This document shows, one piece after another, positions 5,875 through 11,099 of a stretch of DNA of 11,099 nt. This DNA comes from Modestobacter sp. (GTDB taxonomy: Bacteria > Actinomycetota > Actinomycetes > Mycobacteriales > Geodermatophilaceae), in NCBI GenBank assembly GCA_025966175.1, contig JAOPVN010000124.1:1-11099 (forward strand). Direction: 5' to 3'. The position numbers were made by a program, and so were the translations under genes. The stretch's first letter is position 1; each line of letters begins with the position of its first letter. A model generated the notes under the pieces. That model saw only the letters and a program-made list of their open reading frames with translations, was not told where the DNA came from and ran no database searches.

Positions 5875-7359
5875 GTGGCATCGGGCCGACTCCCTGGCGA
5901 CCGGTCCCATCCGCTGGGCACGCCTGCCGAGGTCGCTGTCGACGCGGTGGCCGAGGAGCCGGTCGTCGACGAGGCGGCCGTTCCGGGTGAGTCGGCGGTC
6001 GTCGAGAGTGGGTCGGCCGCGGGCGAGCCGCTCGCTGCCGCAGCCGGCGTCGAGCAGCCGTGGGACGAGGAGTGGCTCCCCGAGTGGGTGAGCACCGCCG
6101 AAGCGGCGGCCGGGTCAGCCGCCGGGTCCGACGCGGAAGCGGTGCTCGACGAGCAGCCGGCCGCCGCCGTCCCGTCGGATGCCTGGCCGCAGCTGGCCGA
6201 GGAGTCCCCGGCGGCCCAGCCCCTTTCGGGCGAGCCCGTTGTCGTCGAGCCTGTTGTCGTCGAGCCGGTGCCGGCCGCCGCCGGGCCGGCGGAACCAGAA
6301 CCCGAGCCGGACGTCGTCGACCCAGCGCCCGCCGAGGAGGACGCCGAGCGGGTGGCGACGGTGCAGCTGGCCGCCTGGGAGGTCGCGCCGTCGGCCGCCG
6401 ATGACGGTGTGCCCCCGAGCGAGGGTGGCGAGGACCGGCCGCCGGCCGGCAGCGCCGACGAGCCCACGGGTCTCGACCAGGCCACCCCCGCTCCGGTACG
6501 GACCCCGCCGGCGGGGCCGCGGCGCCGGGCGCGGGTGCTGCTCCCGCTTGCTGTCCTGCTCCTGGCGGCCGTGCTGGCCGGCTTCACGGTCACCCGATCG
6601 GGCCCGGGTGACCAGGCTGCGGTGGCGGCTGCCGAACGGGACGCCGGTGCAGTCGGCGCGGCGGGTACGCCGTCGCGGGCGCCGGCGACGGTCACCAGCG
6701 TCGCGCCGCAGGTCGATCAGCTGGCCGGGGTGGTCCCGGTCGAGGTGCTGGCTGGTCCGACGGTCGGGACGACGGCCTCGAGCCGCTCGGCACCGACCGC
6801 CCGCACGTCCGCCGAGGCGACCACCGAGGCAGGGACCGTGTCTCCGGTGGACGTGCCGGCCCCGGTGACGACGTCCGTCTCCGCTGCTCCCACCGGCGCG
6901 CCGACTCTGGTACCGGGGCCGGAGACCGGCGGTCCGGGCACCGGCACCGGCACCGACGGAACCGGTACCGGCGGCCCGGGCACCGGCGGAACCGGCACCG
7001 GCGGCCCGGGCCCGGGCGGCACCGGTACCGATGGCACCGGGACCGACGGCACCGGCGGCACCGGCTCCGAGATCGGCACCGGCGGCACGGGGACCGACGA
7101 CGGCGGAATCGGGTGCCCGACAGACGGCGAGGACGGCACTAGCGACCCGGGCAGCGGCACCGGCGACCCGGGCAGCGGCACCGGCCCGAACACGGGTGGC
7201 GGCACCGGTGAGCTCGCCGGTGCCTGCGTGGACGACACCGGAGACCCCGGCACGGGCGGCGAGGGCACCGACACCGAGGCCCCCGTGTCCACGCCCGCCG
7301 CCACGCCCGCCGCCACGCCGAGCGCCACCCCTACGCTGCTCCCGGGCCGCGCCGGCTGA
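5875..7359 (+). CDS. Single-pass membrane protein with acidic cytoplasmic and Gly/Thr-repeat external regions
   Basis: I do not recognise a family for this 494-aa protein. Residues 1-215 are strongly acidic and rich in Ala, Glu, Pro and Val, with a duplicated VVVEP unit. RRRAR (216-220) precedes one hydrophobic helix, about 221-239, so the N-terminus is predicted inside and the rest outside. Residues 245-350 are Ser/Thr/Ala/Val-rich. Residues 353-411 are Gly-Thr repeats (GTG, GTD, GPG units). A C-terminal tail is rich in TPAATP. The only two cysteines, Cys414 and Cys451, flank a GSGTG-rich segment outside the membrane and could form a disulfide. The GTG start is backed by GGGGAGGAG at 5861-5869. 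There is no enzyme motif. A stalk-like or envelope-spanning structural role is inference. Length may vary between strains because of the repeats. Confidence 0.82.
   Translation: MASGRLPGDRSHPLGTPAEVAVDAVAEEPVVDEAAVPGESAVVESGSAAGEPLAAAAGVEQPWDEEWLPEWVSTAEAAAGSAAGSDAEAVLDEQPAAAVPSDAWPQLAEESPAAQPLSGEPVVVEPVVVEPVPAAAGPAEPEPEPDVVDPAPAEEDAERVATVQLAAWEVAPSAADDGVPPSEGGEDRPPAGSADEPTGLDQATPAPVRTPPAGPRRRARVLLPLAVLLLAAVLAGFTVTRSGPGDQAAVAAAERDAGAVGAAGTPSRAPATVTSVAPQVDQLAGVVPVEVLAGPTVGTTASSRSAPTARTSAEATTEAGTVSPVDVPAPVTTSVSAAPTGAPTLVPGPETGGPGTGTGTDGTGTGGPGTGGTGTGGPGPGGTGTDGTGTDGTGGTGSEIGTGGTGTDDGGIGCPTDGEDGTSDPGSGTGDPGSGTGPNTGGGTGELAGACVDDTGDPGTGGEGTDTEAPVSTPAATPAATPSATPTLLPGRAG
6238..6266 (+). repeat. 15-bp-period duplication encoding VVVEP twice
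   Basis: The 14-mer GTTGTCGTCGAGCC occurs at 6238-6251 and again at 6253-6266, a period of 15 bp in frame. It encodes two successive VVVEP units in the acidic cytoplasmic part of the membrane protein and looks like a recent slippage duplication. Confidence 0.7.
6931..7107 (+). repeat. Gly-Thr coding repeat tract (GGCACCGG-type units)
   Basis: About 177 bp of imperfect short repeats built on GGC ACC GGC, with GAC, CCG and GGA interruptions, encodes residues 353-411 of the membrane protein. The mix of synonymous forms (GGC ACC, GGT ACC, GGA ACC) shows that the tract is not a fresh expansion throughout. Confidence 0.85.
7144..7185 (+). repeat. Perfect 21-bp tandem duplication
   Basis: The 21 bases at 7144-7164 are repeated exactly at 7165-7185, in frame, and encode DPGSGTG twice between the two cysteines of the membrane protein. 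Exact identity, including third positions, points to a recent slippage or recombination event. Confidence 0.92.
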
Positions 7360-7404
7360 CCGGGCCGGCACCGGCGGACACCGCGGCTCTCCCCCCGGGG
7401 AGCC
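7351..7404 (+). terminator. Hairpins at the end of the Gly/Thr-repeat gene
   Basis: GCCGGC at 7351-7356 pairs with 7364-7369 across the stop codon. A second hairpin follows: GGCTC (7385-7389) pairs with GAGCC (7400-7404), then CCC (7391-7393) pairs with GGG (7397-7399), with one bulged T. There is no U-tract. The second hairpin is the better terminator candidate and would separate this gene from rlmN. Confidence 0.45.
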
Positions 7405-7420
7405 ATGTCACCCCCGTCGG

Positions 7421-7447
7421 CCCACCCCCTGGGCCCCAGGTGGTGGG
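7421..7447 (+). promoter_or_regulatory. Leader hairpin covering the rlmN ribosome-binding region
   Basis: CCCACC (7421-7426) pairs with GGTGGG (7442-7447), and inside it CCTGG (7428-7432) pairs with CCAGG (7436-7440). One mismatch (C7427/T7441) and a 3-nt loop interrupt an otherwise continuous 11-bp stem. GGTGGG is the only purine-rich candidate Shine-Dalgarno before the rlmN start codons, so the hairpin would hide it. It could equally be a terminator of the upstream gene. Confidence 0.45.
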
Positions 7448-7462
7448 AACATGGACGGCGCC

Positions 7463-8641
7463 ATGACTGTCCTACCCCTGGTCTTCGACGCCCCCCGCCG
7501 CACCAAGCCGCCCCGGCACCTCGCCGACCTGACCCGTGAGGAGGCGCGCGCGGCGGTCGCGGAGCTCGGCCAGCCGGCCTTCCGCGCCGACCAGCTGGCC
7601 CGGCACTTCTACGCCGGTGTCACCGACCCGGCGCAGATGACCGACCTGCCGGCCGCCGTCCGCGAGGACCTGACGGCCGCGCTCCTGCCGGGGCTGCTCA
7701 CCCCGGTCCGCCACCAGTCCGCCGATGGTGGGCGCACCCGCAAGACGCTGTGGCGGCTGCACGACGGCGCCCTGGTCGAGAGCGTCCTCATGCGCTACCC
7801 CGACCGCGCCACCGTCTGCATCTCCAGCCAGGCCGGCTGCGGGATGGCCTGCCCCTTCTGCGCGACCGGGCAGAGCGGCCTGACCCGGAACCTCTCGGCC
7901 GCCGAGATCATCGGCCAGGCGGTCGCGGCGGCCGCGGCGATGGCGAACGGCGAGATCCCGGGCGGGCCGGGCCGGCTGTCCAACGTCGTCTTCATGGGCA
8001 TGGGCGAGCCGCTGGCCAACTACCCGCGGGTCCGCAAGACCCTCGACGCGCTGCTGACCCCGGCTCCGCACGGACTCGGGCTGTCCCAGCGGTCGGTGAC
8101 GGTCTCCACCGTCGGGCTGGTGCCGGCGATCCGGCGGCTGACCGACGAGGGTCTCAACGTGACCCTCGCGGTGAGCCTGCACGCACCCGACGACGAGCTC
8201 CGCGACACCCTGGTCCCGATCAACACCCGCTGGAAGGTCGGCGAGGTGCTCGAGGCGGCGGACGACTACGCCCGCCGCACCGGTCGGCGCTACTCGGTCG
8301 AGTACGCGCTGATCCGTGACATCAACGACCAGCCCTTCCGCGCGGACCTGCTCGGGAAGCTGCTCGCGAAGCGGCTGGCGCACGTCAACCTGATCCCGCT
8401 GAACCCCACGCCCGGCAGCCCGTGGGACGCCAGCCCGCTGCCCGCCCAGCGGGAGTTCGTGGCCCGGCTGCGGGCCGCCGGTGTGCCGACGACCGTCCGG
8501 GACACCCGTGGCTCCGACATCGACGGCGCCTGCGGGCAGCTCGCTGCCGCCGACCAGGTGGACGGCGTCCCCAGCGTGGCCGTGCCGGTGCCCTCGATCG
8601 AGGAGGGCGTCCCGCTCGGAGCCGAGTCGGACCAGGGATGA
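7463..8641 (+). CDS. rlmN: Dual-specificity RNA methyltransferase RlmN (23S rRNA A2503 / tRNA A37)
   Basis: A radical-SAM methylase of 392 aa that, in this family, makes C2-methyladenosine at 23S rRNA A2503 in the peptidyl-transferase region and at A37 of some tRNAs. The 4Fe-4S cluster ligands are Cys126, Cys130 and Cys133 (CGMACPFC). The two mechanistic cysteines are also present: Cys119 in VCISSQ and Cys357 in GACGQLA, matching E. coli Cys118 and Cys355. FMGMGEPLANY and SLHAPDD are further family motifs. The start is uncertain: ATG at 7463, or ATG at 7451, which adds MDGA. GGTGGG at 7442-7447 is 3 nt from the second and 15 nt from the first. The stop overlaps the start of the transporter gene as ATGA, so the two are probably translated together. 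rlmN near frr and cdsA is a usual actinobacterial context. Confidence 0.97.
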   Translation: MTVLPLVFDAPRRTKPPRHLADLTREEARAAVAELGQPAFRADQLARHFYAGVTDPAQMTDLPAAVREDLTAALLPGLLTPVRHQSADGGRTRKTLWRLHDGALVESVLMRYPDRATVCISSQAGCGMACPFCATGQSGLTRNLSAAEIIGQAVAAAAAMANGEIPGGPGRLSNVVFMGMGEPLANYPRVRKTLDALLTPAPHGLGLSQRSVTVSTVGLVPAIRRLTDEGLNVTLAVSLHAPDDELRDTLVPINTRWKVGEVLEAADDYARRTGRRYSVEYALIRDINDQPFRADLLGKLLAKRLAHVNLIPLNPTPGSPWDASPLPAQREFVARLRAAGVPTTVRDTRGSDIDGACGQLAAADQVDGVPSVAVPVPSIEEGVPLGAESDQG

Positions 8642-9363
8642 CCGAGCCGGGAGGTCCCCTCGAGCAGGCCGAGGCCCACCCGCACACCCACGCCGACGTG
8701 GCCGGGGGCTGGCTTCGCGCTGCGGTCTTCGGCGCGATGGACGGCCTGGTCACCAACACCGCGCTGGTCGCCGGCGTCGGCGGTGGCGGCGCCGGCTCAC
8801 ACGCCGTCGTCCTGTCCGGTGTGGCCGGACTTGCCGCCGGCGCGATCTCCATGGCGCTGGGTGAGTTCACCTCGGTGAGCACGCAGAACGAGCAGTTGGA
8901 CCTCGAGGTCGCCAAGGAGCGCCGGGAGCTGGCGAGCAACCCGGTGGGGGAGCAGACCGAGCTGGCCCAGCTGTGGGAGGACCGCGGGCTGGAGCCCGAG
9001 CTGGCCCGCGAGGTCGCCCAGCAGCTGTCCCGGGACCCCGAGCGGGCGCTGCGGGTGCACACCCTGAACGAACTGGGGCTGGACCCCGACGACAAGCCGT
9101 CACCCTGGACCGCGGCGATCTCCTCGTTCCTCTGCTTCGCCATCGGCGCGCTGATCCCGCTGCTGCCGTTCCTGCTCGGCGCTCCGCGGCTGTGGCTCGC
9201 GCTGCTCTGCGGCGGCGTGGGGCTGGTCGTGGCCGGTGCGCTCTCCGCCCGGTTCACCCCGCGGCCCTGGTGGTCGGCGGGGCTCCGGCAGTTGTTGTTC
9301 GGGGCGGTCGCCGCGGGCGCGACCTACCTCATCGGCATGGCGATCGGCGGCGGCGCGGGCTGA
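8638..9363 (+). CDS. VIT1/CCC1-family iron/manganese transporter
   Basis: A 241-aa membrane protein of the VIT1/CCC1 family, which moves Fe2+ or Mn2+ out of the cytosol. The family motif is at residues 30-46: VFGAMDGLVTNTALVAG, with Asp35 in the transport helix. GAISMALGEFTSVSTQNEQ (69-87) ends the second helix. The Glu-rich cytosolic helices at about 84-150 (LDLEVAKERREL, LEPELAREVAQQL) correspond to the metal-binding domain. Three more membrane helices lie at about 158-181, 184-205 and 214-236, giving five in all. A His cluster (His14, His16, His18) at the N-terminus may bind metal. The ATG at 8638 overlaps the rlmN stop, and the gene ends 3 nt from a convergent gene. Metal choice (Fe or Mn) cannot be told from the sequence. 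Confidence 0.92.
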   Translation: MTEPGGPLEQAEAHPHTHADVAGGWLRAAVFGAMDGLVTNTALVAGVGGGGAGSHAVVLSGVAGLAAGAISMALGEFTSVSTQNEQLDLEVAKERRELASNPVGEQTELAQLWEDRGLEPELAREVAQQLSRDPERALRVHTLNELGLDPDDKPSPWTAAISSFLCFAIGALIPLLPFLLGAPRLWLALLCGGVGLVVAGALSARFTPRPWWSAGLRQLLFGAVAAGATYLIGMAIGGGAG

Positions 9364-9377
9364 GGTTCAGCCGGCGC
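9353..9377. terminator. Bidirectional hairpin formed by two convergent stop codons
   Basis: GGCTGA (9358-9363) pairs perfectly with TCAGCC (9367-9372) around the loop GGT. After a G-G mismatch, GCGC (9353-9356) pairs with GCGC (9374-9377). The paired TGA and TCA are the stop codons of the plus-strand transporter and the minus-strand LCP gene. A 3-nt intergenic gap leaves no other room for termination signals, so this is the likely shared terminator. No T-run is present on either side. Confidence 0.55.
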
Positions 9378-10350
9378 AGGACAGGCCGGCGGCGGCGAGT
9401 GCGCCCGCCGTCGCGGCGGTGGGAAAGCGCAGCAGGGTCCCGTTCACCGGCTCGCCGGCGGGCAGCACCGACACCGGCCCGAGGTCCAGCGTGGCCAGCG
9501 AGGTCAGCTCACGGGCCGACGTGCCGTCGTCGACGGTCAATGCGCCGGAAGCGGCCCAGGCCACCCGCTGCAGCCGCCACGGACGCAGGACCGAGTCCTG
9601 CACCTGGTCCACGAGCGCGTCGATCACCTGCCCGGCCGCCGACGCCCGGCCGTCGGGGTCCACCGGGGCCGGCACCCAGCGGCCGTCCACCCGCTCCTCC
9701 GGCTGACGCGAGCGCACCAGTGCCAGCGCGGTGCGGCCGTCCAGGTGCTGGCGGCCGCTCTCGGTGAGCTCCAGCCCGGCGGCGGAGTCCCGCACCGGAG
9801 CGGGGACGTCGACGTCCAGCCCGCCGGCGGCGTTGACGACCGCGGCGAAGCCGGCCAGGTCGACGCTCACCAGGTGGTCGGTCGGGATGCCCAGCCCGCA
9901 GAGGGCGTCGACCGTCGACTGCGGCCCGTCGAGCCAACTGAGCGCGAGCCGTCCCGACCCCCCGCCTGCGGTGACCACCACGTCCCGTGGGACCGAGAAG
10001 ACCGTGGAACGGTCGCCGTCGGAGTGCGCGACGAGGACGACGTCGGCCCGCGCGCCGGGGACCTCGTCGGTCGTGCCGAACTGCTCGGTCGAGGCACCGG
10101 CCGGGAGGTCGGACCGGGAGTCGACGCCGACCAGCACCCAGGTGGTGCCCGGCCCGGTGGTGGGGGTGACGGCCACCCGGTCGATCCGGTCGGCGAGGAC
10201 GGCCGCGTCGGTGGCTCCGGCCACCAGCAGCACGCCGAGGACGGCGAGCACGGCCGTCAGCCGCCCTCGCCGTCCGCGGGTGGCCCCGGAACGCGGCGGA
10301 CGCCGGCCAGGGATCCCCTGACCGGCGTCCGCCGGAGTGCGATTGCTCAT
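9367..10350 (-). CDS. LytR-CpsA-Psr (LCP) family phosphotransferase
   Basis: A 327-aa LCP protein. The family transfers polyprenyl-pyrophosphate-linked glycans to the cell wall (teichoic acids, arabinogalactan, capsule) or, in some actinobacteria, to proteins. Residues 1-30 are basic and probably cytosolic. Residues 31-52 form one membrane helix, and the catalytic domain is outside. Expected LCP positions are visible: GVDSR (75-79, Asp77 and Arg79), RAD (101-103), SVPRDV (119-124, Arg122 and Asp123), AGGLDVDVP (175-183), and LDGRTALALVRSRQ (203-216, Arg213 and Arg215). There are only two cysteines, Cys151 and Cys325. No LytR_C domain is present. The ATG at 10350 follows the stop of the upstream wall-protein gene by 2 nt, with AGG about 8 nt upstream, so translation is probably coupled. 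The acceptor is unknown. Confidence 0.92.
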   Translation of the reverse strand: MSNRTPADAGQGIPGRRPPRSGATRGRRGRLTAVLAVLGVLLVAGATDAAVLADRIDRVAVTPTTGPGTTWVLVGVDSRSDLPAGASTEQFGTTDEVPGARADVVLVAHSDGDRSTVFSVPRDVVVTAGGGSGRLALSWLDGPQSTVDALCGLGIPTDHLVSVDLAGFAAVVNAAGGLDVDVPAPVRDSAAGLELTESGRQHLDGRTALALVRSRQPEERVDGRWVPAPVDPDGRASAAGQVIDALVDQVQDSVLRPWRLQRVAWAASGALTVDDGTSARELTSLATLDLGPVSVLPAGEPVNGTLLRFPTAATAGALAAAGLSCAG

Positions 10351-10352
10351 GT

Positions 10353-11099
10353 TCAGACCTGCATGGCCCCCGCGGGGCGACGACGGCGACCGATGACCAG
10401 GGCGCCGGCGCCGGCAGCCACCAGGACGGTGCCGCCGATGAGGGGCAGGGCGATGCTGGCGCCGGTGTAGGCGAGCGCCTTGCCGTCAGCGGTGAGGGTG
10501 ATCGGGTCCTCGTAGTGGCTGCCCAGGCTGCCGTCGTAGGCCAGGGTGTGCGTGCCCAGCGCCGTGCCCGCGGGGAGCGTGAACTCCGCGGTCACCACGC
10601 CGTTCGCGTCGGCGGTGAAGGTGCCCAGGATGACCGGGGTGGAGTGCAGGACGAGGGTGACGACCTCGTGGGGCTGGAAGCCCTTCAGGACCTTGACGAT
10701 CTTCTGGCCGGGGGCCGCGACGTTCCCGGTGCCCGAGCTGGTCGCGTTGGCGATGCCCGGGGTGTTCGGCGTGGCGCCCGGCGTGAACGCCTCGGGGGTC
10801 GGGGTGGCGACGGGCTTGCCGTCGGCGGTGACCGTGATGGTCGCCTTCGGGTAGGAGAACTCGGCTGTGTACTGGTCGCAGGACAGTCGGTAGGAGTACG
10901 TCCCCAGGTCGGCCGGGGCGGTCACGTCGAGGGTCCAGGTGCCGTCCGCGTTCGCCTCGACGCCATTGCCCCATCCGGGCTCGTCGCTGTCCGGGGTGAT
11001 CACGGCGGCGGCGGGCTCGTTGGTGTCCGAGGCCTGGACGCAGCCGACGCCGGAGATGGTGAAGGCGGCTCCGGGGGCGAGGGTGCTCGACGGCGCGAC
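10353..11099 (-). CDS. Cell-wall-anchored Ig-like surface protein with a LAYTG sorting signal (partial, N-terminus missing)
   Basis: The frame stays open to the right edge, giving 248 visible residues, so the true start and any signal peptide lie outside the window. A GTG at 11003 is internal, not a start. Two Ig-like beta domains are suggested. The first (about 1-97) includes GAAFTISGVGC and ADGTWTLDVTAPADLGTYSYRLSC, with Cys20 and Cys74 likely paired. The second is about 128-206. Both end in a similar strand, ITVTADGKPVA and ITLTADGKALA. Between them lies a Thr/Pro/Asn/Ala-rich linker (98-127). The C-terminus is a sorting signal: LAYTG at 209-213, a hydrophobic stretch 214-237, then RRRR at 238-241. 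LAxTG is the motif used by class E sortases of high-GC actinobacteria. The gene directly precedes the LCP gene. Confidence 0.85.
   Translation of the reverse strand, partial: VAPSSTLAPGAAFTISGVGCVQASDTNEPAAAVITPDSDEPGWGNGVEANADGTWTLDVTAPADLGTYSYRLSCDQYTAEFSYPKATITVTADGKPVATPTPEAFTPGATPNTPGIANATSSGTGNVAAPGQKIVKVLKGFQPHEVVTLVLHSTPVILGTFTADANGVVTAEFTLPAGTALGTHTLAYDGSLGSHYEDPITLTADGKALAYTGASIALPLIGGTVLVAAGAGALVIGRRRRPAGAMQV

Noticed and set aside
4247..6091. 614-codon plus-strand open frame across the DUF952-GNAT gene and the methyltransferase
   Set aside because: It runs antisense to one gene with clear domain motifs and out of frame through another with intact SpoU motifs. Composition is Ser/Arg/Pro noise.
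6931..7200. CRISPR-like array in the repeat region
   Set aside because: The repeats are short, in frame, imperfect and directly adjacent, with no unique spacers. They are protein-coding low-complexity repeats.
6115..7406. Minus-strand open frames (418 and 229 codons) opposite the Gly/Thr-repeat gene
   Set aside because: They exist because the GC repeat is stop-free in several frames. The plus frame has a strong Shine-Dalgarno, a proper membrane helix with flanking arginines, and terminator hairpins. The minus frames have none of these.
1..11099. Mobile elements, phage genes, toxin-antitoxin or defence systems, tRNA or rRNA genes
   Set aside because: I saw no transposase, integrase, inverted-repeat ends, cloverleaf or defence-family motif. 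The window is core chromosome with a few accessory genes.

Overview
The window is very GC-rich (about 70% or more by eye), uses GTG starts often, and carries the chromosomal order rpsB-tsf-pyrH-frr-cdsA with rlmN a few genes further on. That order is typical of Actinobacteria. The TrmH-family protein, the CdsA with a long charged N-terminus and the LAxTG-type wall anchor also fit a high-GC actinobacterium. A Geodermatophilaceae- or Frankiales-like organism is my guess from general style, not something the sequence proves.

Layout, left to right. (1) Positions 1-3876, plus strand: the end of ribosomal protein S2, elongation factor Ts, UMP kinase, ribosome recycling factor and CDP-diacylglycerol synthase. 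This is a translation, pyrimidine-nucleotide and phospholipid housekeeping cluster. Strong GC hairpins separate rpsB from tsf (one) and tsf from pyrH (three in a row), so the cluster is probably several transcription units with graded read-through. (2) Positions 3883-5004, minus strand: a DUF952-GNAT fusion, convergent with cdsA and divergent from the next gene. (3) Positions 5046-5705: a SpoU/TrmH-family RNA 2'-O-methyltransferase. (4) Positions 5875-7359: an unrecognised single-pass membrane protein with an acidic cytoplasmic half and a Gly/Thr-repeat exterior. (5) Positions 7463-9363: rlmN (radical-SAM rRNA/tRNA methyltransferase) overlapping a VIT1/CCC1-type iron/manganese transporter gene by an ATGA junction. 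(6) Positions 9367-11099, minus strand: a wall-anchored Ig-like protein with a class-E-sortase-like LAYTG signal (its 5' end lies outside the window), followed 2 nt later by a LytR-CpsA-Psr (LCP) phosphotransferase.

Most of the window is ordinary core genome. The part most worth pursuing is the right edge, where a sortase-type surface protein and an LCP enzyme form a tight two-gene operon. LCP enzymes usually ligate glycopolymers to peptidoglycan, but in Actinomyces oris one is known to glycosylate a sortase-anchored surface protein. This pair could be a dedicated enzyme and substrate. Other notable items are the Gly/Thr-repeat membrane protein, the rlmN-iron transporter coupling, the terminator made of two paired stop codons, and a three-codon reading frame that ends on the frr start codon.
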